Of a stretch of DNA of 7,605 bases, positions 1 through 6,145 are shown one piece after another. Both the position numbers and the translations under genes were made by a program. Source of the stretch: Arenimonas sp. (GTDB lineage: Bacteria > Pseudomonadota > Gammaproteobacteria > Xanthomonadales > Xanthomonadaceae). Position 1 is the stretch's first letter, and the number at the start of each line of letters is the position of its first letter. The notes under the pieces were generated by a model that saw only the letters and a program-made list of their open reading frames with translations, was not told where the DNA came from and searched no databases. The stretch lies in the NCBI GenBank assembly GCA_003497545.1, contig DNNT01000053.1, positions 1 through 7,605 on the forward strand, read 5' to 3'.

Positions 1-741
1 GTCCACCACCACCACGTCCACGCCCGCCGCCGCCAGCGCCTCGATGCGCGCCTCGGTGTCGCCGCCCACGCCCACCGCGGCGCCGGCCAGCAGCTGCTCG
101 TCGGCGTCCTTGGCGGCATAGGGGTTGTCGCGGGCCTTCTGGATGTCCTTGACGGTGATCAGGCCGCGCAGCTCGAAGGCGTCGTTCACGACCAGCACGC
201 GCTCCAGACGGTGCTTATGCAGCAGCGTCATCGCCTCGTCGCGGTTGGCACCTTCCTTCACTGTCACCAGCCGGTCTTTCGGCGTCATGATGTTGGCGAT
301 CGGCTGGTCGAGCCGGGTTTCGAAGCGAAGGTCGCGGTTGGTGACGATGCCGACCACCTTGCCGCCGTCGATCACCGGCAGGCCGGAAATCCGCTTGGCG
401 CGCGTGATCTCGAGCACCTGACGCACCGTCATCTGCGGCGTGACGGTGATCGGATCCTTGACAACGCCGGACTCGAAGCGCTTGACCGCCGCGACCTGCG
501 CCGCCTGCATTTCGGCGTTCATGTTCTTGTGGATGATGCCGATGCCGCCGAGTTGGGCCATGGCGATGGCCAGGCGCGCTTCGGTCACGGTGTCCATGGC
601 GGCGGACACGATGGGCAGGTTCAGGCGGATGCCGCGCGTGAGCTGCGTGGCGAGGCTGACGTCCTTGGGAAGGACCGCGGAATGGGCGGGAACGAGAGAG
701 ACGTCGTCGAACGTCAGTGCTTCGGCCTGGATGCGCAGCAT
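1..741 (-). CDS. guaB: IMP dehydrogenase, N-terminal 247 residues (C-terminus beyond window)
   Basis: Cytoplasmic enzyme that oxidises IMP to XMP with NAD+, the committed step of GMP synthesis. The visible protein starts [20 protein letters not shown], as in proteobacterial GuaB. It continues through the first barrel strands ([23 protein letters not shown]), then leaves the barrel for a tandem CBS (Bateman) module at about residues 95-205 ([50 protein letters not shown]). It re-enters the barrel at GAAVGVGG and stops at VDVVVVD. The catalytic-Cys loop and the flap, roughly the last half of a usual ~485-residue enzyme, lie outside the window. The start at 741 is supported by a GGAG about 7 nt upstream and by the family N-terminus. 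It lies 90 bp downstream of dctM in the same orientation but has its own -10 box. Function is secure from sequence; completeness cannot be judged. Confidence 0.97.
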   Translation of the reverse strand, partial: MLRIQAEALTFDDVSLVPAHSAVLPKDVSLATQLTRGIRLNLPIVSAAMDTVTEARLAIAMAQLGGIGIIHKNMNAEMQAAQVAAVKRFESGVVKDPITVTPQMTVRQVLEITRAKRISGLPVIDGGKVVGIVTNRDLRFETRLDQPIANIMTPKDRLVTVKEGANRDEAMTLLHKHRLERVLVVNDAFELRGLITVKDIQKARDNPYAAKDADEQLLAGAAVGVGGDTEARIEALAAAGVDVVVVD

Positions 742-763
742 GGAGCGGCTCCGGGGGATGGGA

Positions 764-777
764 AGCGCGACATTATA
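764..777 (-). promoter_or_regulatory. guaB promoter: consensus -10 with GC-rich discriminator
   Basis: The minus strand reads TATAAT at 777-772, a perfect sigma-70 -10 hexamer in a very GC-rich setting, followed by GTCGCGC toward a start site expected near 765. This would give a leader of about 24 nt that includes the GGAG of guaB. No good -35 hexamer sits 16-18 bp upstream, where the sequence reads about CCCTGC. The GC-rich discriminator resembles promoters under stringent (ppGpp) control, which is known for E. coli guaBA; here it is inference. Confidence 0.6.
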
Positions 778-831
778 GCCGGCCCGCCGCCCCCGCAGGG
801 ACCTGCCGTCAGGACGGTGTGGGGCCGCGCG

Positions 832-2112
832 TCAGAGCAGGCCGAGGCTCAGCCCCGGCCACCAGGTCAGCAGCGCCACCGCCAGGCCCAGGATCAGGAA
901 AAACGGCAGGCAGGCCCGCACCAGGGTGCCGATGGGCTTGTTGAACCGGTAGGCGGCGATGAACAGGTTCATGCCCACCGGCGGGGGGAAGTAACCCAGT
1001 TGCAGGTTGGCCAGCATCACCACGCCCAGGTGCACCGGGTGGATGCCGAAACCCGCGGCCACCGGCAGCAGCAGCGGCGTGAGGATGACGATGGCCGAGA
1101 AGATGTCGAGCAGCATGCCCACGACCAGCAGGAACAGGTTGAGCAGGCCCAGGAACACCCAGGGGCTGTCCACGTGTTCGCGCAGGGCTTCGAACAGGGT
1201 GGTCGGCACTTCCTGGTCCACCAGCCAGTTCGACAGCGCCAGGGCGGCGCCCAGGATCAGCAGGATGGCGCCCACCATGCGCATGGATTCGGCCATCACT
1301 CCGGGCAGGTCTCGAAGGCTTATTTCCCTTTTTATACCGACAGTTACGACAAGAACATAAAGTGCCGTCACAGCCGCCGCTTCGCTCGGCGCCAGCTCGC
1401 CCGAGTAGATGCCGCCCAACACGATCAGCGGCAGCGGCAGCTCCCAGGCGCATTCGCGCAGCGCGGCGGCCAGCTCGCCGGCGTCGAAGCGGTGGCGCGA
1501 CTTCGGCAGGCCCTGGCCCACCCACATGGCGTGGGCCGAGAGCATCGCCACCATCAGCAGGCCCGGCACCAGGCCGGCCAGGAACAGGTCGGGGATGGTC
1601 ACCGGCGTCTCGCCGCCCACCTGCCCCGCCACGAAGCCGTAGACGATCAGCGGCAGCGAGGGTGCGAACAGCAAACCCAGGCTGCCGGCCGAGGTCACCA
1701 GGCCCAGGCTGTAGCGTTCGGAGTAGCCGGCCTGGCGCAGTGCCGGGTACAGCAGCGCGCCCAGCGCCACGATGGTCACGCCCGACGCCCCGGTGAAGGC
1801 GGTGAAAAACGCACAGGCGACGATGGCGACGATGGCCAGGCCACCGGGCAGCCAACCCAGCAGCGCGTTCGACAGCCGCACCAGTCGCTTGGGCGCCGCG
1901 CTCTCGCCGAGCAGGTATCCGGCCAGGGTGAACAGCGGGATGGCGATCAGGCCCGGCATGTCGCCGAGCCGGTAGAACTCCACTGCCACAACCACCAGGT
2001 CGTAGCCGGCCAGGTGGAACCCCAGCAACGCCACGGCGGCGATCACCGCGAACAGCGGCATGCCCAGCGCCGCCAGCGCCAGGATGAGGGCGAGGCCGAG
2101 CGCCAGGCTCAT
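832..2112 (-). CDS. dctM: TRAP transporter large permease subunit (DctM family)
   Basis: The 426-residue inner-membrane transport subunit of a tripartite ATP-independent periplasmic transporter. Length and hydrophobic pattern (about a dozen membrane segments) fit DctM/SiaM. Family-like motifs are visible: PGLIAIPLFTLAGYLLGES near residues 53-71, FTGASGVTIVALGALLYPAL near 105-124, the GY followed by GLVTSAGSLGLLFAPSLPLIVYG near 129-159, SEAAAVTALYVLVV near 243-256, and GMLLDIFSAIVILTPLLLPV near 332-351. Usual SGSS and IPPS motifs read GASG and FAPS here, which may reflect the TatT-linked subfamily. The start ATG overlaps the dctQ stop in an ATGA (4 bp), and GAGG lies 7 nt upstream, indicating coupled translation. 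Residues about 250-268 are encoded by an oddly AT-rich, rare-codon stretch (see findings). No convincing terminator follows it before guaB. The substrate cannot be read from this subunit. Confidence 0.95.
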   Translation of the reverse strand: MSLALGLALILALAALGMPLFAVIAAVALLGFHLAGYDLVVVAVEFYRLGDMPGLIAIPLFTLAGYLLGESAAPKRLVRLSNALLGWLPGGLAIVAIVACAFFTAFTGASGVTIVALGALLYPALRQAGYSERYSLGLVTSAGSLGLLFAPSLPLIVYGFVAGQVGGETPVTIPDLFLAGLVPGLLMVAMLSAHAMWVGQGLPKSRHRFDAGELAAALRECAWELPLPLIVLGGIYSGELAPSEAAAVTALYVLVVTVGIKREISLRDLPGVMAESMRMVGAILLILGAALALSNWLVDQEVPTTLFEALREHVDSPWVFLGLLNLFLLVVGMLLDIFSAIVILTPLLLPVAAGFGIHPVHLGVVMLANLQLGYFPPPVGMNLFIAAYRFNKPIGTLVRACLPFFLILGLAVALLTWWPGLSLGLL

Positions 2113-2609
2113 GCGCCGCCCTCGCCTTCCAGCGGCGGCGGCTCGGCCAGCGCCGACAGCACGAAGCGCACGGCCATCAGCCCGAAACCTACCGGCAGCG
2201 CCAGCATCGGCACCCAGCTCGGCACGCCGGCGATGAAGGGCACCGGCGCCTCACGTTCGAAGCCCACCATGCCGGCGCCAAACCAGGCCAGCGCGGCGCA
2301 GATGCCCGCCGCCGACAGGTGCGCGATGGCCCAGGCGATGCGCCGCGCCGCTGGCGGCAGCACGCGCGGCAGCGCATCGATGGCGATGTGCTTGTGGCCG
2401 CGGGTGGCGCCCAGCGCACCCAGCAGCGCCAGCCACAGCACGCCGGCGCGGCTGAGCGGCTCGGCCCATGCCAGGCCGCCGTCGAAGAACACGCGCAGCG
2501 CGATCTGCGCCACCGACAGCAGCAACAGCGCGCCCAGCAGGCCGGCCAGCAGTGCGTCTTCGGCGCGGTGCAGCCGCGCCAGCCAGCGGCCAGGCGCGTC
2601 CTGCGCCAT
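2109..2609 (-). CDS. dctQ: TRAP transporter small permease subunit (DctQ family)
   Basis: A 166-residue membrane protein that partners DctM and helps dock the periplasmic binding protein. Four hydrophobic segments are visible at about residues 20-41, 55-70, 90-112 and 132-153. The segment-1/2 region includes LRVFFDGGLAWAEPLSR, close to the usual DctQ motif in which WAEE or a similar acidic-aromatic group precedes the second helix, and GHKHIAIDAL at 71-80 matches the loop usually read as (G/K)xHIxVD. The open frame extends far upstream inside dctP, but the ATG at 2609 overlaps the dctP stop by one base (TGATG) and gives a normal family length. There is no strong Shine-Dalgarno sequence, so translation probably depends on termination of dctP. 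The C-terminal tail EPPPLEGEGGA is acidic and proline-rich. Confidence 0.92.
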   Translation of the reverse strand: MAQDAPGRWLARLHRAEDALLAGLLGALLLLSVAQIALRVFFDGGLAWAEPLSRAGVLWLALLGALGATRGHKHIAIDALPRVLPPAARRIAWAIAHLSAAGICAALAWFGAGMVGFEREAPVPFIAGVPSWVPMLALPVGFGLMAVRFVLSALAEPPPLEGEGGA

Positions 2610-3598
2610 CAGCGTGCCCCGGGCTGGGCCAGGGCCTGGCGCAGCGCGGCCAGGATTTCCGGCGAGATCTCGCCCTTGGCTTCCATCTCGGCCGTCACCT
2701 GCTCGCCGTAACCGCGCCAGCGCGCGGCCTCGGCCGGGTCGAGCGTGGTCACCACCAGGCCCTGCTTCTTGAGCGCCTCGAGCGCGGCCACGTCGTCGCG
2801 GCGCACGTTCGCGTCCATGCGCCGGGCGGCGCCGTCGAAGGCCTTCTGCACCACCGCCTGGTCGGCCGGCGAAAGTTTCTTCCACGCCTTGTCGTCCACC
2901 ACCATGTAACCGACCACGAAGCTGAGCGGCAGGTCCACCAGGCTGCGCAGCTTGCCGTGCCACTGCAGCGCGATGGCGCCGCTGGGGGTGTTGGCCACGG
3001 TGTCCACCATGCCGGTCTGCAGGCTGGTGAAGACGTCGCCGATGGGCAGCGGGATGGTGTTGACGCCGCCGATCTCGAAGGTGCGGATGGCGATGGTGTC
3101 GTTCGCCGGCACCCACAGCTTCACGCCGGCCATGTCGGCCTGGCTGCGCAGCGGCTTGTTGCCCATCAGGTAGGCGAAGCCCACGCCGGAGGCACCGAGC
3201 ATGTGCAGGCCGCGCTGCTCGAAGCCCTTGGCCAGCATCGGGTCCACCACCGGGCGCACCTTGTCCACCTCGGCCCAGCCGGTGAACTGGAACGGCAGGC
3301 TGTAGGCGGTGGCGTCGGGGTAGACCATCGACAGTTCGCTCGAGGTCAGCACGCCGCCCTGCAGCTGGCCGAGGCGCATCTTGCGCAGCACCACGGCGTC
3401 GTTGCCCATCACGCCGCCGGGGAAATACTTCACCTCGACCCGGCCGCCGGTGGCCTGCTTCACCTCCGCGGCGGCGGCGCGCAGTTCACGCATCCAGGCC
3501 GAGCCATCGGGCGCCAGCGTGGCGATCTTGAGCGTCTGCGCAGCCGCGGGGGCGGCAAGGCAAAGGGCGAACAGCAGCAACAGGGTCCGGCGCAGCAT
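2609..3598 (-). CDS. dctP: TRAP transporter periplasmic substrate-binding protein (DctP family, TatT-associated type)
   Basis: A 329-residue secreted receptor that captures the ligand in the periplasm and delivers it to DctQM. A Sec signal peptide is clear: MLRR, a Leu/Ala-rich core, and a cleavage site near AAA-QT (residues 18-22). The mature protein opens with LKIATLAPDGSAWM, the typical first strand, followed by GGRVEVKYFPGGVMGND (51-67), ELSMVYPDATAYSLPFQF (88-105), MAGVKLWVPAND (156-167), GDVFTSLQTGMVDTVANTP (187-205) and LSFVVGYMVV (225-234). In most DctP proteins the GLKIRVP motif supplies an Arg that grips the substrate carboxylate; here that position is Trp162. The start at 3598 has GAGG 6 nt upstream and lies 17 bp after tatT. 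Family assignment is firm; the ligand is unknown. Confidence 0.94.
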   Translation of the reverse strand: MLRRTLLLLFALCLAAPAAAQTLKIATLAPDGSAWMRELRAAAAEVKQATGGRVEVKYFPGGVMGNDAVVLRKMRLGQLQGGVLTSSELSMVYPDATAYSLPFQFTGWAEVDKVRPVVDPMLAKGFEQRGLHMLGASGVGFAYLMGNKPLRSQADMAGVKLWVPANDTIAIRTFEIGGVNTIPLPIGDVFTSLQTGMVDTVANTPSGAIALQWHGKLRSLVDLPLSFVVGYMVVDDKAWKKLSPADQAVVQKAFDGAARRMDANVRRDDVAALEALKKQGLVVTTLDPAEAARWRGYGEQVTAEMEAKGEISPEILAALRQALAQPGAR

Positions 3599-3615
3599 GG
3601 AGGCCTCGGGGGCGG

Positions 3616-4500
3616 TCAGAAATAGTCGCGTCCGCTGGCCTGCAGCGCTTGCGCACGTTGCTGGGCCAGCACGTTCATCAGGGTGAAGCCGGGCTGGCGC
3701 GGTTCGGCGGCCAGCACTTCGGCCAGCAGCCGGTCGTGCAGCGCCTGGTCGAACACCAGCCGGGCGTAGTACTCGGCCATCAGGGTCTTGGCGTAGAGGT
3801 TATGGCCGCCGCTGAGGGCGATCGCCGCTTCGAAGTGTTCGCGGCCGAGCTCGGGCTTGCCGCCGATGGATTCGGGACGCAGCGAATTGAGCACGCCCAG
3901 GTAGACGCGGGCCATGCCCTGGTCGTGCGCCGGGTCGATCGCGACCACGCGTTCGAGCAGGGCCTGCACCTTGGGCAGTTCGGCGATGGCGGCCCAGTCT
4001 TCGCTGTTGGCCTGCAGGTAACCGGCCCAGGCGGCGCCGAGCGCGTACAGCGTGTCCACGCGCTTGCCGGGCGCCGCGGACACAGCCTCGAGGAAAGGTT
4101 CGACCGGGCCTTCGATGGCGGCGCACAGGCGCTTGTCCTGCAGGCAGGCGCCGCGGCGGGCGTAGTCCATGGCCTTGGCGGCGAGGCGGCGCGCACCGAA
4201 GACGGTGATCTCTGCCGCGTTGACGGCGGCGGGCAGCAGGGCGAGGGCGGCGGCGAACAGCAGCGGGGCGTTGGCGGCCTTGCCGGGTGTTTGCCCGGCG
4301 ACGAGGCCGTCGAGCAGCAGCAGGTAGGCCGGCAGGCCGTCGCGCACGGTGGCCGGGTCGTCGCTGGCCAGCACGGCGGCACCCAGGTTGGACGCGAGGC
4401 GGTCGCTGGCCTTGCCCATCACCGCCGCGCAGCCACCCGCGGCCAGGGCCACGAGGCCGGCCAGCAGCAGTCGGGTCAGGGCGGGTCGGAGCATTCGCAT
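3616..4500 (-). CDS. tatT: TRAP transporter T-component lipoprotein (TatT family)
   Basis: A 294-residue predicted lipoprotein. The N-terminus has basic residues, a hydrophobic stretch (residues 11-22) and a lipobox-like LAAGGC ending at Cys24, with Ala25 after it. The rest is helical and lacks membrane spans. Recognisable parts are KASDRLASNLGAAVLASDDP (30-49), DGLPAYLLLLDGL (54-66), YALGAAWAGYL (152-162), VQALLERVVAIDP (178-190), the IGGKPELGREHFEAAIALS stretch (212-230) and NLYAKTLMAEYYAR (234-247). These match the TatT family, helical-repeat proteins described for Treponema pallidum Tp0956, which bind the cognate DctP (TatP) as part of a TPAT transporter. Its position directly before dctP-dctQ-dctM supports this strongly. 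The start at 4500 has GGAG 9 nt upstream; Met3 is a less likely alternative. Cys119 and Cys126 could form a periplasmic disulfide. Confidence 0.9.
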   Translation of the reverse strand: MRMLRPALTRLLLAGLVALAAGGCAAVMGKASDRLASNLGAAVLASDDPATVRDGLPAYLLLLDGLVAGQTPGKAANAPLLFAAALALLPAAVNAAEITVFGARRLAAKAMDYARRGACLQDKRLCAAIEGPVEPFLEAVSAAPGKRVDTLYALGAAWAGYLQANSEDWAAIAELPKVQALLERVVAIDPAHDQGMARVYLGVLNSLRPESIGGKPELGREHFEAAIALSGGHNLYAKTLMAEYYARLVFDQALHDRLLAEVLAAEPRQPGFTLMNVLAQQRAQALQASGRDYF

Positions 4501-4524
4501 GGCGTCAGGCTCCAGTGTGGCCGG

Positions 4525-5400
4525 TCAAGATGACGCCAATGCGGCGTCGAAGGCTTCGGCGGCTTCCAGCGTGTTCTGCATCAGCGTCGCGACCGTCATC
4601 GGCCCGACGCCGCCCGGCACCGGCGTGATCCACGAGGCGCGCTCATACGCCGCATCGAAGCCGACGTCGCCCACGAGGCGGCCGTCTTCGAGCCGGTTGA
4701 TGCCCACGTCGATCACCACCGCGCCCGGCTTCACCCATTCGCCCGGCACCAGGCCGGGGCGGCCCACCGCCACCACGAGGATGTCGGCCTCGCCCACGTG
4801 CCGCTGCAGCACCTCGCGCGGGGTGAACTTGTGGCAGCAGGTGGTGGTGCAGCCGGCGATCAGCAGTTCCAGCGCCATCGGCCGGCCGACGTGGTTGCTC
4901 ACGCCCACCACGGTGGCGCTCTGGCCGCGCACGGGGCGGTCGGTGTAGGCCAGCAGCGTGGTGATGCCACGCGGCGTGCAGGGCCGCAGGCCGAACTGGC
5001 GCAGGGCCAGGTGGCCGACGTTTTCCGGGTGGAAGCCGTCCACGTCCTTGCGCGGGTCGATGCGGTGGATCAGGTGGCTGCCGTCGCGACCGCCGGGCAG
5101 CGGCAGTTGCACCAGGATGCCGTGGATGGACGGGTCGGCGTTGAGCTGGTCGATGAGCGCGGAGATCTCGTCGTCGGTGGTGCTGGCCGGCAGGTCGTAG
5201 TCGACCGCGCGGATGCCCACCTTCTTGGCGGCGCGGCGCTTGTTGCGCACGTACACAGCCGAGGCCGGGTCCTCGCCCACCAGCACCACCGCCAGGCCGG
5301 GGGCCGGCTTGCCCGCGGCCAGGCGCGCCTTCACGCGCTGCGCGAGGTCGTCCAGGAGCTTGTCGGCAATGCCCTTGCCGTCGAGGATGCGGGCGGTCAT
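4525..5400 (-). CDS. folD: Bifunctional methylenetetrahydrofolate dehydrogenase / methenyltetrahydrofolate cyclohydrolase
   Basis: Cytoplasmic enzyme that interconverts 5,10-methylene-THF, 5,10-methenyl-THF and 10-formyl-THF, supplying one-carbon units for purine synthesis. The 291-residue length and numbering match E. coli FolD closely. Tyr50 and Lys54 (YVRNK), Gln98 (ILVQLPLP) and Asp121 (KDVDGFHP), the residues of the cyclohydrolase/dehydrogenase site, are all present. The NADP-binding region shows [17 protein letters not shown] (164-180), and the C-terminus carries the signature [17 protein letters not shown] (258-274). The frame stays open upstream to 5610, but the family N-terminus [12 protein letters not shown] fixes the start at 5400; the extra 70 codons are antisense to the DUF1244 gene. 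Asn53 replaces the Ser usual in E. coli (YVASK). It lies 24 bp upstream of tatT and is probably co-transcribed with the transporter. Confidence 0.97.
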   Translation of the reverse strand: MTARILDGKGIADKLLDDLAQRVKARLAAGKPAPGLAVVLVGEDPASAVYVRNKRRAAKKVGIRAVDYDLPASTTDDEISALIDQLNADPSIHGILVQLPLPGGRDGSHLIHRIDPRKDVDGFHPENVGHLALRQFGLRPCTPRGITTLLAYTDRPVRGQSATVVGVSNHVGRPMALELLIAGCTTTCCHKFTPREVLQRHVGEADILVVAVGRPGLVPGEWVKPGAVVIDVGINRLEDGRLVGDVGFDAAYERASWITPVPGGVGPMTVATLMQNTLEAAEAFDAALASS

Positions 5401-5437
5401 GGCAGGATTATCCCCGAACCCCCCTGCGGACCGCCAC
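5401..5437. promoter_or_regulatory. 37-bp divergent intergenic region with a symmetric -10-like element
   Basis: The only space between folD (minus) and the DUF1244 gene (plus) contains GGATTATCC at 5405-5413, a perfect odd-length palindrome. On the minus strand it reads GATAAT (5412-5407; five of six matches to TATAAT), only 6 nt from the folD ATG. On the plus strand it reads GATTAT (5406-5411; four of six matches), about 26 nt from the DUF1244 ATG. Neither direction has an obvious -35 box. Ahead of the plus-strand start there is only a weak GGA, about 7 nt upstream. A promoter is inferred, not shown. Confidence 0.4.
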
Positions 5438-5731
5438 ATGACCGACACCACCGCCCTCGAAGCCGCCGCCTTCCGCCGCCTGCTCGCGCACCTGCGCGAA
5501 CGCAGCGACGTGCAGAACATCGACCTGATGATCCAGGCCGGCTTCTGCCGCAACTGCCTGTCGAACTGGCTGCAGGAGGCCGCCGAGGCCGCCGGCACGC
5601 CCATGGACAAGGACGCCGCGCGCGAACACGTCTACGGCATGCCCTTCGCCGAATGGAAGGCGCGCTACCAGCGCGAGGCGACGCCGGAGCAGCTGGCCGC
5701 CTTCGAAGCCGCCCAGCGCCGGCACGGCTGA
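5438..5731 (+). CDS. DUF1244 family protein (SMc04008-like)
   Basis: A 97-residue soluble protein with no signal peptide or membrane span. It carries the hallmark of the DUF1244 family (Pfam PF06844), a conserved single-domain proteobacterial protein of unknown function: [15 protein letters not shown] (residues 31-45) with a CxxC pair at Cys37 and Cys40, followed by [20 protein letters not shown] (66-85). Length is normal for the family. The reading frame is open back to 5213 inside folD, but the start at 5438 gives the family-length product and avoids overlap with folD. It is transcribed divergently from folD and converges on the phasin-like gene. The role is unknown; CxxC could bind metal or be redox-active, but two Cys alone do not establish that. 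Confidence 0.88.
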   Translation: MTDTTALEAAAFRRLLAHLRERSDVQNIDLMIQAGFCRNCLSNWLQEAAEAAGTPMDKDAAREHVYGMPFAEWKARYQREATPEQLAAFEAAQRRHG

Positions 5732-5749
5732 ACCGCCGGGTCCGCGCAC

Positions 5750-5778
5750 AAAAAAACGCCCCGGCGAGGCCGGGGCGT
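5750..5778 (-). terminator. Intrinsic (rho-independent) terminator of the phasin-like gene
   Basis: A perfect 10-bp inverted repeat (ACGCCCCGGC at 5756-5765, GCCGGGGCGT at 5769-5778) encloses a 3-nt loop. Read on the minus strand, the stem is followed by seven T residues (the complement of A5750-5756). It starts 34 nt beyond the stop of the minus-strand gene. A second, shorter hairpin (TTCCC/GGGAA, 5783-5798) lies between that stop and the terminator. On the plus strand the stem could also slow transcription leaving the DUF1244 gene, but no U-tract follows it in that direction. Confidence 0.9.
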
Positions 5779-5812
5779 CGAATTCCCACTGACGGGAAGG
5801 AGAGACGGTGGC

Positions 5813-6145
5813 TCAGGCGCGCTTTCGGGCGCGCTTGGCGGCCGGGCGCGCCGGGCGGCGCGGGCTGCGCTTGGGCTTGAGGAAGCGGGCCTCGAACTCG
5901 GCCTCGGCCTGGGCGGCGAAACCGGCGGCCTGCTTGCGCAGCTTGGCGACCTTGCGGCCGGCTTCGAGGGCAGCGGCGTCGGCGCGGGCGCGAAGGGCCT
6001 CGGCATTGGCGGCGGCGTCGGCGATCTGCTTGATTGCCTGCTTGCGGGCGAGCGACGCGGCGCCCAGGCCGGCAAGCAGCACGGCACGCGGCGTGAGGGC
6101 GACGGGAGCGGGACGACGACGGCGCGGCGAAGTCTGACGGGTCAT
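5813..6145 (-). CDS. Small basic Ala-rich protein, phasin-like
   Basis: A 110-residue protein. A short basic N-terminus (RRRRP near 8-12) is followed by LTPRAVLLAGLGAASLARKQ (17-36). The LAGLGA core resembles the start of polyhydroxyalkanoate granule-associated phasins (PhaF/PhaI type, LAGLGAYS). Residues 37-85 are almost all Ala, Glu, Lys, Arg and Gln in a helix-favouring, heptad-like pattern, as in phasin amphipathic helices or coiled coils. The C-terminal 24 residues (KPKR onward) are Lys/Arg/Pro/Ala-rich, like the DNA-binding tails of PhaF or histone H1-like proteins. The start at 6145 is chosen because GAGG lies 6 nt upstream; an in-frame ATG at 6187 would add 14 poorly supported residues. 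It ends in a strong terminator and appears monocistronic. The alternative is a nucleoid-associated or wholly uncharacterised protein. Confidence 0.72.
   Translation of the reverse strand: MTRQTSPRRRRPAPVALTPRAVLLAGLGAASLARKQAIKQIADAAANAEALRARADAAALEAGRKVAKLRKQAAGFAAQAEAEFEARFLKPKRSPRRPARPAAKRARKRA

Noticed and set aside
1..40. CAC/CCGCC triplet repeats at the left edge
   Set aside because: They simply encode the GuaB strand VDVVVVD and preceding alanines; they are not a microsatellite of note.
1317..1370. Low-GC patch in dctM as an inserted mobile element or frameshift scar
   Set aside because: There are no flanking inverted or direct repeats, no frame disruption, and the encoded residues fit DctM. 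It is kept only as a compositional oddity.
211..2772. 853-codon open frame on the plus strand
   Set aside because: It runs antisense through guaB, dctM, dctQ and part of dctP, all of which have clear family motifs. Its product is a low-complexity Gln/His/Arg/Gly-rich string with no recognisable domain. It is a GC-bias artefact.
2610..3116. N-terminal extension of dctQ inside dctP
   Set aside because: It would double the protein with an Arg/His/Gly-rich segment in another frame of dctP. The TGATG junction at 2607-2611 and the normal family length support the start at 2609.
2468..3625. 385-codon plus-strand open frame, and similar long ones at 3649-4533 and 4798-5880
   Set aside because: All are antisense to dctP, tatT or folD, have His/Gly/Arg/Gln-rich composition and contain no motifs.
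5401..5610. N-terminal extension of folD by 70 residues
   Set aside because: The extra residues are antisense to the DUF1244 gene and resemble nothing. The family start [10 protein letters not shown] and the E. coli-equivalent residue numbers place the start at 5400.
5738..5812. Small RNA gene in the convergent DUF1244/phasin-like gap
   Set aside because: The structure is fully explained by an intrinsic terminator for the minus-strand gene, and no separate promoter is visible.
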